Shown: positions 22,573 to 30,173 of the stretch, piece after piece
How the letters are laid out: each line of letters starts with the position of its first letter
Numbering within the stretch: position 1 is the stretch's first letter
DNA from: Marininema halotolerans
GTDB taxonomy: Bacteria; Bacillota; Bacilli; Thermoactinomycetales; DSM-45169
Assembly: GCF_900116235.1 (NCBI RefSeq)
Contig: NZ_FPAA01000005.1
Coordinates: 62,001-126,000, forward strand
Length of the DNA: 64,000 bases
Reading direction: 5' to 3'
Notes under the pieces: model-generated
What the model was told of the DNA's origin: nothing
The model's input: the letters and a program-made list of their open reading frames with translations, nothing else
Database searches by the model: none
Position numbers and translations under genes: made by a program

Positions 22573-22610
22573 TATAAAAAGGGAATCCCTTAAGGGATTC
22601 CCTTTTTATA
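22573..22610 (+). terminator. Palindromic terminator after the RND pump gene
   Basis: A perfect palindrome centred between 22591 and 22592 (TATAAAAAGGGAATCCCT mirrored) ends in TTTTTATA. Confidence 0.88.
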
Positions 22611-22662
22611 TGGGTCATTGGCGAAGGGAATGGGTATCCATATTTGCCCATTAGTCAGCCCA

Positions 22663-22691
22663 TTGACATTAATCGTATAACACATTAAAAT
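22663..22691 (+). promoter_or_regulatory. Strong promoter of the SR1-like gene
   Basis: Consensus TTGACA at 22663-22668, 17-nt spacer, TAAAAT at 22686-22691. Expected start is near 22698. Confidence 0.82.
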
Positions 22692-22706
22692 AAATAACAC
22701 ATACTA

Positions 22707-22722
22707 ATGGAAACGCTTACAG
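22707..22722. promoter_or_regulatory. Catabolite response element-like site
   Basis: ATGGAAACGCTTACAG matches WTGNNARCGNWWWCAW at all but the last base. It starts about 9 nt after the expected start of transcription, where CcpA would block elongation. Confidence 0.7.
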
Positions 22723-22735
22723 GGAGGGTGGACCG

Positions 22736-22849
22736 ATGGAGGTTCTGGTTTGCAAGACCTGTGATGAAGTGATTGACTATCTTGATTCGGATAAAGCAGG
22801 AACCCTATACGGATGTTGTCAGTGTGATTGCGAGAAGAAAGAAAAGTAA
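22736..22849 (+). CDS. SR1P-like GapA-binding small protein
   Basis: A 37-residue peptide starting at ATG 22736 after AGGGAGG. It has VCKTC near the N-terminus and LYGCCQCDC near the end, the cysteine spacing and LYG motif of the SR1P family. In B. subtilis SR1P binds the glyceraldehyde-3-phosphate dehydrogenase GapA and promotes its interaction with RNase J1. The two CxxC-like pairs could bind a metal. It is too short for ordinary gene callers. Confidence 0.78.
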   Translation: MEVLVCKTCDEVIDYLDSDKAGTLYGCCQCDCEKKEK

Positions 22850-22902
22850 AGAAAAGCGGGATGACGTAATGCTCCCGTTTATGGATAAGAAGCATCTAAA
22901 AG

Positions 22903-22936
22903 CACCTACCGTGATCTAAGTCGGTTGGTGTTTTTT
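22903..22936 (+). terminator. Terminator of the SR1-like RNA
   Basis: CACCTACCG at 22903-22911 pairs, with one mismatch, with CGGTTGGTG at 22922-22930, followed by six T. Confidence 0.8.
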
Positions 22937-23022
22937 CGTACTTTCGAATTACAATAACGATGAAAGATTAAGTTACAATGAAAAAGAGATGAATGATAAA
23001 GGTACATAAGGGAGCGAGTGCG

Positions 23023-23568
23023 ATGCGTAATGTGCAAGTGGTGGAGGACGATTTTAAATGGGAGGGACGCTTTCAAAAGGAGCGTGATCGACTTCAAGAC
23101 GCCTTTGGTTCCGAATGGATAGCGGGTCACCATATTGGGAGCACAGCGGTTCCTAGGTTAGCCGCTAAACCCATACTGGATATCTTGATTGTAGTGCGAG
23201 ACATTGAACGGGTGGACGCTCTTGTCGAAAAGATAGAGGCACTTGGTTATCAATCCTGGGGGGAATACGGAATTCCAGGACGGAGGTATTTTAATAAAGG
23301 AGGAGATAGACGGACGCATCATCTGCATGTGTTTGCCCAGGGGCATCCAGATATCAAGCGCCATCTCGCTTTCCGCGATTTTTTAATCCATCATCCTACA
23401 GAAGCTGAACAGTATGGAGAGTTGAAGAAGGAGCTAGCAAAGCGTTTTCCCACAGACATCGGTGCCTATATGGATGGTAAGGATGGATTAATCAAAGAAT
23501 TGGAGAAGAAAGCACTTGAGTGGTGGGGATTGATGGATAACAAATCACACTATTTTAGCAATCGTTAA
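23023..23568 (+). CDS. GrpB family (UPF0157) protein with altered C-terminus
   Basis: A 181-residue GrpB/UPF0157 protein, a nucleotidyltransferase-like fold. HHIGSTAVPRLAAKPILDI is the family hallmark, followed by THHLHVF. The biochemical role is not well established. The start is ATG 23023 after AAGGGAG. The last eight residues (SHYFSNRX region) come from DNA beyond a 34-bp sequence that recurs at 25187-25220. There the same frame ends in a stop right after MDNK, so the original gene end seems to lie on the far side of the following cassette. Confidence 0.88.
   Translation: MRNVQVVEDDFKWEGRFQKERDRLQDAFGSEWIAGHHIGSTAVPRLAAKPILDILIVVRDIERVDALVEKIEALGYQSWGEYGIPGRRYFNKGGDRRTHHLHVFAQGHPDIKRHLAFRDFLIHHPTEAEQYGELKKELAKRFPTDIGAYMDGKDGLIKELEKKALEWWGLMDNKSHYFSNR
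23512..23545 (+). repeat. Direct repeat copy 1, inside the grpB 3' end
   Basis: 34 bp starting GCACTTGAGTGGTGGGGATT, identical to 25187-25220 except for one base (G to A). The two copies flank the VOC/MerR cassette in the same orientation. Confidence 0.9.
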
Positions 23569-23607
23569 ATGTGTGTTCGTATCAATAACCACAATACTTG
23601 TTGGATT

Positions 23608-24420
23608 TTATTTTTTCTTAACTGGAATTTGTATCTCTGTAACGAAATGATGTGGATTTTTTTCATTTTCATGATGTTTAATACCGTAACCTCTTGTATA
23701 ACCAATGAGTTCAAAATTATTTTGTTCTATCCATTCCGCAATCGCAGTCATTGCAGGCATAATGTTTTCGTAAGCGCCAGTGTATTTAATAGTTGCTGCG
23801 CATGGTATTTCCGGTAATTCTTTATAAGCAAACCTGTTCTGGTCTTCACGCATTTCTTCTACAGGAACAGCAACTTCAATTTCAACATCACTCTCTTTAT
23901 GTTCATCATCATAATATATTGAATAGATGCCGTTATCTTTTGTTTTGACATTATGTTCGGAGCAAAAAGAATTTAGTTGTTTCCACAGTTCGTCCTCTTT
24001 GCTGTAACTGGTGATAATATCCTTTAATGATAATACATTAATTGATGGTAACTTCTTTAATTCGACTAAATATTTCATGTTATCCTCTTTCAGTTCATTA
24101 AGAGCCTTAGTTAGTCGATCATGTTTGAGGTGTTCAACATCAATGTTATCTCTAACTTGCTTTAATTTCGAATTAAGGACAGATTGTAAAAATACATTAT
24201 TATCATATTTATCAATGATTTCAATCATCTCATTAACAGAAAAGCCCATATCACGAAGCTTGACAATACGATTTAACAAAGGGATTTGAAATGCACTATA
24301 GAGACGATATCCTGAATATCGGTCAATTTCCGCAGGGCAAAAAAGCCCCAATTTATCATAGTGTCTTAGCATTCGTGTAGATACCCTTGTCAACTTTGAA
24401 AATTCACCTATTCTAAACAC
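23608..24420 (-). CDS. MerR-family regulator with GyrI-like effector domain
   Basis: About 270 residues. An N-terminal MerR helix-turn-helix (IGEFSKLTRVSTRMLRHYDK, then SGYRLY) is followed by a coiled-coil dimerisation helix and a C-terminal GyrI-like/BmrR-type ligand-binding domain (VAVPVEEM, YTGAYENIMPA, IQIPVKK). Such proteins activate genes in response to small hydrophobic compounds or drugs. GTG 24420 follows AAAGGTGG at 8 nt. It lies downstream of the VOC gene on the same strand and is AT-rich compared with its neighbours. Confidence 0.88.
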   Translation of the reverse strand: MFRIGEFSKLTRVSTRMLRHYDKLGLFCPAEIDRYSGYRLYSAFQIPLLNRIVKLRDMGFSVNEMIEIIDKYDNNVFLQSVLNSKLKQVRDNIDVEHLKHDRLTKALNELKEDNMKYLVELKKLPSINVLSLKDIITSYSKEDELWKQLNSFCSEHNVKTKDNGIYSIYYDDEHKESDVEIEVAVPVEEMREDQNRFAYKELPEIPCAATIKYTGAYENIMPAMTAIAEWIEQNNFELIGYTRGYGIKHHENEKNPHHFVTEIQIPVKKK

Positions 24421-24467
24421 AATGATTACCACCTTTCTAAAATCTCTATTATTTGAGATGGGAATAT

Positions 24468-24499
24468 CAATCAGGTGGAGATTCTACTCCACCTGATTG
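24468..24499. terminator. 13-bp perfect hairpin between VOC and MerR genes
   Basis: CAATCAGGTGGAG and CTCCACCTGATTG surround ATTCTA. It has only a weak U-run on the minus strand, so it may be an attenuator, an mRNA-stabilising hairpin or an operator. Confidence 0.45.
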
Positions 24500-24529
24500 C
24501 CTGAAGGTTAAGCCTTGGTTGAAACGAGT

Positions 24530-24952
24530 TTAACGTTCATTTATCCAGTCATCATTAGCATATTTTTTGTCTGATGGCTCTACGAACTCTACGATCTGAA
24601 TCGTAACACCATTTGGGTCTGTTACCTGAAAAAGACGTTCTCCCCAAGGGTCTTCTTGTAATTCCGCAGTAATAACTACACCTTCCTTTTTCAAACGCTT
24701 TTCTTCCGCCTCGATATCTTTAACAACAAAGGCGATTATAAGACCCGATACAAATTGTCTGCGAATACCTTCCGGTAGAATTTCATTACCCTGTTCTAAA
24801 AAAACTATGGGGATCGTATTTCCTTCATGAGTTAGATAGGCAAATCCTTCTGCACTCCACTTCTCAGTAAAACAAAAATATTTCTTCAAGAACATGCTGG
24901 ACGCTTTCACATCTTTAACCGTTACGGATACTGCTGATGAAATGATTTTCAT
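24530..24952 (-). CDS. VOC (glyoxalase/bleomycin resistance) family protein
   Basis: A 140-residue vicinal oxygen chelate fold protein with the paired beta-alpha-beta-beta-beta units: AVSVTVKDVKASSMFLKKYF at the start and LFQVTDPNGVTIQIVEF at the end. Candidate metal ligands are few, so it may be a binding protein rather than an enzyme. The ATG at 24952 follows AAAGGAGTG. The pairing with a drug-sensing type regulator in one transcription direction suggests a role in response to a toxic compound. Confidence 0.85.
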   Translation of the reverse strand: MKIISSAVSVTVKDVKASSMFLKKYFCFTEKWSAEGFAYLTHEGNTIPIVFLEQGNEILPEGIRRQFVSGLIIAFVVKDIEAEEKRLKKEGVVITAELQEDPWGERLFQVTDPNGVTIQIVEFVEPSDKKYANDDWINER

Positions 24953-25055
24953 ATTACCCACTCCTTTTATAATAAATCAATCGCGATCATTTTTTAGTCT
25001 AGACCTTATCATGATGATAAGGTCAATATGCTCTAGTGAGTTTTTTGATTAATCA

Positions 25056-25100
25056 CACTAAAGCCCAGCGAAACATATGTTTTGCTGGGCTTTAGTGTTT
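25056..25100 (+). terminator. Strong orphan hairpin/terminator
   Basis: CACTAAAGCCCAGC at 25056-25069 pairs perfectly with GCTGGGCTTTAGTG at 25084-25097, followed by TTT. There is no plus-strand gene just upstream that it would end. Confidence 0.6.
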
Positions 25101-25186
25101 AAGTAAGTAGTTGGTACGTGGCTTCAAGTTAACGCGTATATAAATGATCGATATGCTTGATTACGTTCGTTTTATCAAGTTTTTAG

Positions 25187-25220
25187 GCACTTGAGTGGTG
25201 GGAATTGATGGATAACAAAT
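25187..25220 (+). repeat. Direct repeat copy 2, probable original grpB 3' end
   Basis: 33 of 34 bases match 23512-23545. In the grpB frame it reads ALEWWELMDNK followed by TAA, a natural gene end. The DNA from 25221 to 25460 holds no supported gene but includes a hairpin at 25306-25335 (CTTCTGGCT/AGCCAGAAG). Confidence 0.9.
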
Positions 25221-25466
25221 AAGATTTTTTAGGGAGTGGTTAGTAAGAAACTGTGTGGAGGATGAGTACGCTTACCGTATAAAACATGAGGAATGGTGAA
25301 CAACCCTTCTGGCTTTTGAAGGGATCAGCCAGAAGTCAGGGGATCTATTTTGATATTTCAGAATGTATTTATTTTATTTTCCGCTCTGAAAGTGACACTA
25401 AAATTGGAATCGCCATCGAATTAAGTATTAGAGGCATAAAAGTAAGGCATCGAAGGATGATTGACG

Positions 25467-25697
25467 ATGTGGGAAGTCAAATTAATGGGTCTTGTGCTAC
25501 TCGTGATCGGTTTAATCGGTATGTATGCTATTTGGATTGTGAGATGGAAGCCAAAGTTCCTTGAAGAGAAGCATCATGCCTCAATCGCATTGATCGAGTT
25601 TCTTTTATCGCTTTGTTGCATGAATGATCGCTTTTCCATTGGACTGATTTTCTTTGTGATGGCTTTATTCGGGGGAGCACTCCTTGTATGGGGTTAA
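25467..25697 (+). CDS. Small membrane protein, two predicted spans
   Basis: 76 residues starting at ATG 25467 after AAGGA. Hydrophobic segments LMGLVLLVIGLIGMYAIWIV and IGLIFFVMALFGGALLVWG suggest two membrane helices separated by a short polar part. I recognise no family. It is the first of a run of small membrane proteins in this AT-rich accessory stretch. Confidence 0.6.
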   Translation: MWEVKLMGLVLLVIGLIGMYAIWIVRWKPKFLEEKHHASIALIEFLLSLCCMNDRFSIGLIFFVMALFGGALLVWG

Positions 25698-25735
25698 TAA
25701 AAGATTGACCTAGATGATTCATTGGAGGAAACGAC

Positions 25736-26086
25736 ATGAGAAACGATTATGGTAATGATCATGATAGGAAAGTACCAAATGAAGCTAAAAATTGGAATTG
25801 GGGTGCGTTCTTCTTAACGTTTGTATGGGGACTTTATCACAGAGTATATCTCTCGTTGCTGGTGTTTGTTCCAATTGTGGGGATTGTAATCCCATTCATT
25901 TTAGGGGCGAAGGGCAGTGAATGGGCTTGGAAGCGTAAGGAGTGGGAAAGTGTAGAGGAATTTACAACCTCACAACGATGGTGGAGGAACTTGGGGTTGG
26001 CTGTAACCTTGGGTGTAGTAATTGCTTTCCCCATCATTATTGGATTACTCAATATTCTGTATGTTATGGGGGATCAGGGACGCTGA
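25736..26086 (+). CDS. Small membrane protein of the NWGAF-type family
   Basis: 116 residues. After a polar N-terminus come NWNWGAFFLTFVWGLYHRVY, hydrophobic spans, LGAKGSEWAWKRKEW and a last span. This arrangement is known from Bacillales and Clostridia proteins of unknown function, sometimes misnamed ribonuclease G. The ATG at 25736 follows GGAGGAAACGAC. Topology is probably three membrane helices with the WAWK segment on one side. Function unknown. Confidence 0.75.
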   Translation: MRNDYGNDHDRKVPNEAKNWNWGAFFLTFVWGLYHRVYLSLLVFVPIVGIVIPFILGAKGSEWAWKRKEWESVEEFTTSQRWWRNLGLAVTLGVVIAFPIIIGLLNILYVMGDQGR

Positions 26087-26271
26087 CCAACAAACCAACA
26101 AGAAGCAGTGTAAAAGAATATGCATTTCTTGGTGGTTTAATTGAGCATCGCACTTACAGTGTTGATACAGCCCTATGGGGGATCAGCCGAAAATACTTGA
26201 TATACCCCTTACTTTTTTATTTCAATGAGGACTTTCATAACATCTGTTATCTCTAATTCTGGAGGTTAGCG

Positions 26272-26445
26272 ATGTATTTAATCATTTTCATTGTCGGTAT
26301 TTTTTTGCTGTTAGTTGTTTTATCGCTATTCAACAAACCATCACGATGGATAGAGCGATATGGAGTATCTGTTGTTGAAGGGATTTGTATTTGTTTGTTG
26401 ATCCTATCCATTTTACTATCGATTGTTTTTTATCTATTGAAGTAG
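26272..26445 (+). CDS. 57-residue two-span membrane protein
   Basis: A small ORF with GGAGG placed 6 nt before ATG 26272 and TAG at 26443. It has two very hydrophobic segments (LIIFIVGIFLLLVVLSLF; ICICLLILSILLSIVFYLL) around a charged loop NKPSRWIERYG. The clean ribosome binding site supports translation. Function unknown. Confidence 0.6.
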   Translation: MYLIIFIVGIFLLLVVLSLFNKPSRWIERYGVSVVEGICICLLILSILLSIVFYLLK

Positions 26446-26532
26446 GGATCATGAAAATCTCCATCCATCATCATGGTAGGGAGAGTAGGAGATTCGTATG
26501 CTAGTTTTTAATGAGAATGTAAGGAGTCATAT

Positions 26533-27669
26533 ATGATAGTAGTTCCTCGAGAAGGGATATATACAAGAAGTTACCCGGAAGTTCAGGCTCAATTTAGAAT
26601 TCCTTTTCAGTTATTTGCCAAATGGATAAGAAAAAAACGTTCTTTTCCAATTAGAGTAGTCGTTTACTTGTACAAAGAGGACTGGATTATAAATCGTTCG
26701 GGTGAAGAAGTAGCGGGATTATTTTTCGCCCCCTACGATAAAAATGAAGAACCCTATATTAAGGTTGCTACAGGAGACTTTAATAGTATCGATAGTGATT
26801 GTGAAGAAGGAATGGGAATTTACGCGTATTTACAAGTTTTCGCACACGAAGTGGTTCATTACGAACAATGGTTACATGATCATCCTTTTGATGAAGAAGA
26901 AGCTGATTCGAAGTCTGAAAAAATGGTTGATGAATTTATTGATGACATGTGCAATGACATCGAAGATATGACGGAGCATGTAACTCAAAGGAATCTAAAT
27001 AAATTAGTGACACTCTTTGATTCGAAGATATTGGACCTTCAATTAGCTGTCATCGATGCTCTTTCATACTTTAATTGCTATCATCGAGCAAAAAAATTGT
27101 TACTACAGTGTACGCAGAGTCGCAATCTGAAAGTAAGATCCTATTCGTTTTGTGCGCTAATTAATTTTGCAGGGAATGACGTAGTAGAAGCCAGTATCAA
27201 GGGGCTTAAAGACGCAGAAGAAATGGTTAGAATTTTTGCTGCACAGTGTTTGGGGTTTACAGCACAGGGTAACTACAGTGCCATTCAACATTTGATTGCT
27301 GCATTAAGTGACACTTGTGCCAATGTGCGAGGATACGCAGGTGCGTCTTTAGGAAAATTGGGTGCGCATTCAAGTACCCATGAGCTTAGAAAGAGTGCAG
27401 CCTGTGAGCCTTCGGATCATGCCCGGTTAAGGATGCATTATGGATTATTTTGTTTAGGCGATAAGCACATGCTTTCAAGTATTTTCTTCTTCTTAAGTCA
27501 TCATGATTCCGCTGTGCGAATGACGGCTGTTGATTATTTAGGCGATATAGCGATGGTTGCGGATAATAGAGAGATCGTTCATCAACTAAAGTTGAGATTG
27601 ATCAACGAAAGAGATGAGGACATTATCAATGAGATACAAAATGTGATCCGTGCTAACGATTTTACATAA
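26533..27669 (+). CDS. Putative zinc metallopeptidase domain fused to HEAT repeats
   Basis: 378 residues, with ATG 26533 after AAGGAG. The N-terminal part (1-140) contains HEVVH at 105-109, a zincin HExxH motif, followed by EEEAD at 121-125, which could supply the third zinc ligand. From about residue 148 to the end the protein is built of HEAT-like helical repeats, including VRIFAAQCLG, NVRGYAGASLGKLG and VRMTAVDYLGDIA. The repeats probably bind a partner or substrate for the peptidase part. I know no characterised member; the enzymatic activity is an inference from the motif. Confidence 0.72.
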   Translation: MIVVPREGIYTRSYPEVQAQFRIPFQLFAKWIRKKRSFPIRVVVYLYKEDWIINRSGEEVAGLFFAPYDKNEEPYIKVATGDFNSIDSDCEEGMGIYAYLQVFAHEVVHYEQWLHDHPFDEEEADSKSEKMVDEFIDDMCNDIEDMTEHVTQRNLNKLVTLFDSKILDLQLAVIDALSYFNCYHRAKKLLLQCTQSRNLKVRSYSFCALINFAGNDVVEASIKGLKDAEEMVRIFAAQCLGFTAQGNYSAIQHLIAALSDTCANVRGYAGASLGKLGAHSSTHELRKSAACEPSDHARLRMHYGLFCLGDKHMLSSIFFFLSHHDSAVRMTAVDYLGDIAMVADNREIVHQLKLRLINERDEDIINEIQNVIRANDFT

Positions 27670-27695
27670 ATAGAGATGGCGAAGGAGTGATCAGT

Positions 27696-28271
27696 ATGAG
27701 TAACAGCCAAATTCAATCCGTGTTAGCGAATTCAATGAAAGCAGATGAAATCATTTCTGTGTACACCGATCGAAATGACCCAAGTAGTTTTTCAGCAGGG
27801 GTCATTACAGCATTATCGAATCAACATATTGTGATGAGGCATGTCACACCCGATGGGTTAAGTGATGGTTATCTTGTTAGAAGAGTGGATGATATCTTTC
27901 GAATCGATGTGAAAGGTAAATATGAAGAAAGGTTAAAACAACTCTATACACTTCAAGGCCAGTCCCATGATCACTTACTATTGCCGGATGTACATGAGAA
28001 AAATGAAGTCAATCTAATTCTTCAATGCCTTACACATGCGAAGGAGCACAGGGATATTGTATCGCTATCCATTGACGATACGGGTGAGTTAGATGACCTG
28101 GTTGGTTTTGTAAAGGAAATTGGAGATGATGTTGTAGAGATTTCCTGCGTAAACGATCAGGGATTCAGCGATGGTGGGTCGTTCATATTTCTCCAAGATA
28201 TTTTGAAACTGAACATGAGGACGACTGATGAAAAAATACTAGCATTGCTTTTTGACAACCAATGTAATTGA
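27696..28271 (+). CDS. Unknown protein with two related beta-rich halves
   Basis: 191 residues, ATG 27696 after AAGGAG. The N-terminal half (HIVMRHVTPDGLSDGYLVRR, then VDDIFRID and KYEERLKQLY) and the C-terminal half (VVEISCVNDQGFSDGGSFIF, then LQDILKLN and DEKILALLF) share a pattern of a beta-hairpin with a G-x-SDG turn, a D-I-x-x-[IL] strand and a helix. This suggests an internal duplication of a small beta-barrel, perhaps Sm-like. It follows the HEAT gene after 26 nt and is probably in the same operon. Function unknown. Confidence 0.65.
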   Translation: MSNSQIQSVLANSMKADEIISVYTDRNDPSSFSAGVITALSNQHIVMRHVTPDGLSDGYLVRRVDDIFRIDVKGKYEERLKQLYTLQGQSHDHLLLPDVHEKNEVNLILQCLTHAKEHRDIVSLSIDDTGELDDLVGFVKEIGDDVVEISCVNDQGFSDGGSFIFLQDILKLNMRTTDEKILALLFDNQCN

Positions 28272-28317
28272 CCTCTTTTTACTAGCCTTTTTACTATGAA
28301 AACTAGGGGATATCACG

Positions 28318-28962
28318 ATGGACAGCATTAGCATTCTTCTATATATATTTATTGCGGTTTTCATTATCTCATCTGTACTTTTTTTAAATTGGTTAAATTA
28401 CACCAGTAAAAATGTTTTTCTGAAAACCATCATTTTAGTTCCTTTTTATACGTATATGATCGGTGATTTCATAATCGAAATCGTATTCAATTTTGTGAAT
28501 GAGCAGTTTTTGATGGGCATTTTTAATTTGTTCCTCTTGATTGTGGTGATCATCCCGTCGTATATCTTATTTTTATTGGATTTTAGTATTGTTGTTAATT
28601 TCTTAAATAAAGTCTTACCACCTAAAGTGATGTCTATTGTACGTGAAATTATTAAAATTGTTAATGAGGATGATAAACCTATGGAAAAAGAGCAAAAAAA
28701 TAATTTTAAAAAATATATCCTATTATCAGGATTCGATAGTATGGGGATATTAAAAAAATCAATCTTAAAATTTGCGGGTATGCTATTTGTGGTTATTACA
28801 AGTTCCTATTTATTCAAATTATTTGACATTGACTGGTTCACAGCGCTTATTGCATGCTTAATCATTACGATTGCAGATGGAATAAGGGATGTGCTTTATC
28901 AGAAAAATAAAAAAGAAAAAAATGCTGAAAAGAAGTTGTTTAGCGATAAATCCGATGCGTAG
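28318..28962 (+). CDS. Multi-span membrane protein, unknown
   Basis: 214 residues. Three hydrophobic spans fall in the first 110 residues and two in about 150-190, with a charged cytosolic-looking middle (NEDDKPMEKEQKNNFKKY) and a lysine-rich tail. ATG 28318 follows AGGGGATATCACG. The DNA is very AT-rich. I recognise no family. It sits between two other unknown genes in the same direction. Confidence 0.65.
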   Translation: MDSISILLYIFIAVFIISSVLFLNWLNYTSKNVFLKTIILVPFYTYMIGDFIIEIVFNFVNEQFLMGIFNLFLLIVVIIPSYILFLLDFSIVVNFLNKVLPPKVMSIVREIIKIVNEDDKPMEKEQKNNFKKYILLSGFDSMGILKKSILKFAGMLFVVITSSYLFKLFDIDWFTALIACLIITIADGIRDVLYQKNKKEKNAEKKLFSDKSDA

Positions 28963-29008
28963 TAGTTCTGGTAGATAACGATATTGGATGGTAAAGGAGG
29001 GAGAAGAA

Positions 29009-29674
29009 TTGAAAGCGCTAAGAACAAGTGAACTGCTCAAGATAATTCAACCCTATACCTTCTTTGATTGGGACAATGAACAAGATAGTCAACAAAAAAG
29101 CGTGGTCAATCTGGCGATACCAGAGTCTAAACACCCGCTTGCTCATCAAATATATGATCCTTCCTGGTGGGGGTTTGATGCAATTGATAATCCCCATGCA
29201 CCATTGTTTCTTAATGAGCAGAATTGGATTTCATTGGAGGTGTCTTTTTTTTCATGGTTACAACCCGCGATTGAATGTTGGTTGAAAGAAGACGAGATCA
29301 TCGCCACACCCTATCTCAATCATGATTGGTGGTGTTACTTCGATGATAAGGAGCCTAATGGGGTAATGCATCGAAAATGGGTGCAAAATGATGATAAGCA
29401 TTATAAGAAACTTCTCATCCTAACATCAACCATTACAAATCAGCCAGTGTTAAGAGATAATTATCGGGCGGCTACACTTCATTCCTATGATGAGTTTATC
29501 GCATTAGAAAAAATGGCTGTGAAGGGCATTCCATTATTGTTTCTAACTCAGGGAAAGATGGTCATCTCAGTAACGGATTATTTAACAGTAAAGATAGAGT
29601 TTTGTGATCACGAAACGAAAGAAATAGTCATGAGGATGTTGGATGAATTAATAGGGATTCACCTTTTAGAGTAA
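29009..29674 (+). CDS. Unknown tryptophan-rich cytosolic protein
   Basis: 221 residues. The start is TTG 29009, since AAAGGAGG at 28993-29000 precedes it by 8 nt and an ATG at 28988 would overlap that site. Notable blocks are PSWWGFDAID, WLQPAIECWL and HDWWCYFDD. No signal peptide or membrane span. I do not recognise the family. Size, context and AT-richness fit an accessory gene such as an immunity or partner protein, but nothing proves that. Confidence 0.6.
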   Translation: MKALRTSELLKIIQPYTFFDWDNEQDSQQKSVVNLAIPESKHPLAHQIYDPSWWGFDAIDNPHAPLFLNEQNWISLEVSFFSWLQPAIECWLKEDEIIATPYLNHDWWCYFDDKEPNGVMHRKWVQNDDKHYKKLLILTSTITNQPVLRDNYRAATLHSYDEFIALEKMAVKGIPLLFLTQGKMVISVTDYLTVKIEFCDHETKEIVMRMLDELIGIHLLE

Positions 29675-29763
29675 CCGGCGAGATATAACATCTAACTTTT
29701 GAGGGTGGGGGATGCATAGGAATATCCATTAAACCATTAAGGACGTTGGGGAGGATGAGTGGC

Positions 29764-30173
29764 ATGGATGTGAAGATCGAGGAGTTAATTGTACGGTCTT
29801 TTGTTACAAAGCGTTTCCAAGATCGTTTCCTATTTGAATTGTCTTCAAAGAGGAAACGTGTAAATGCATTGAATCGCCTGTGCCACAATTATACGCAATT
29901 ATTTCGCGACAGAGAGATGGTGGAGATACCTAAAAAGGACGATCTTCAGCAATATATCCACCATTCATTAACCGTATATGGAGCGGGTTCGTCATGTTAT
30001 GTTATTTCCTTCAATAGTGAGTTGGATGGTAGAAATGTCCCTTAGAGGATGCTTTAACCGAATCCATCGGTTATGGGTTACCTTCCCTCATCGCATGCAT
30101 TCCAGATCGATTAGTCTACTTTGAATCTGAACAAGAAGCAGGTGCCCCGAAACGATATATATTGAAAAAGTAG
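29764..30173 (+). pseudogene. Small conserved-type gene broken by a frameshift
   Basis: From ATG 29764 (after GGGGAGG) the frame reads MDVKIEELIVRSF up to GRNVP and stops at 30045. One base to the side, the frame continues as DALTESIGYGLPSLIACIP and ends with KRYILKK at 30173. Inserting a single T near 30040 gives an unbroken protein of about 137 residues (VPLEDALTES). The two parts read as one protein, so a recent one-base deletion or a sequencing error is likely. Function unknown. Confidence 0.65.

Larger units (their letters stand above)
22698..22936 (+). ncRNA. SR1-like dual-function regulatory RNA
   Basis: A compact transcription unit of about 240 nt runs from the strong promoter to an intrinsic terminator and carries one short reading frame encoding an SR1P-like peptide. 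SR1 of B. subtilis, as I recall it, is about 205 nt, acts as an antisense regulator of ahrC and also encodes SR1P, and is under CcpN and CcpA sugar control. The match in size, peptide and the catabolite-response-like box supports the call. Any antisense target here is unknown. Confidence 0.7.

Noticed and set aside
25286-25564. 92-residue plus-strand ORF
   Set aside because: No ribosome binding site, odd composition, and it overlaps the better supported small membrane protein starting at 25467.
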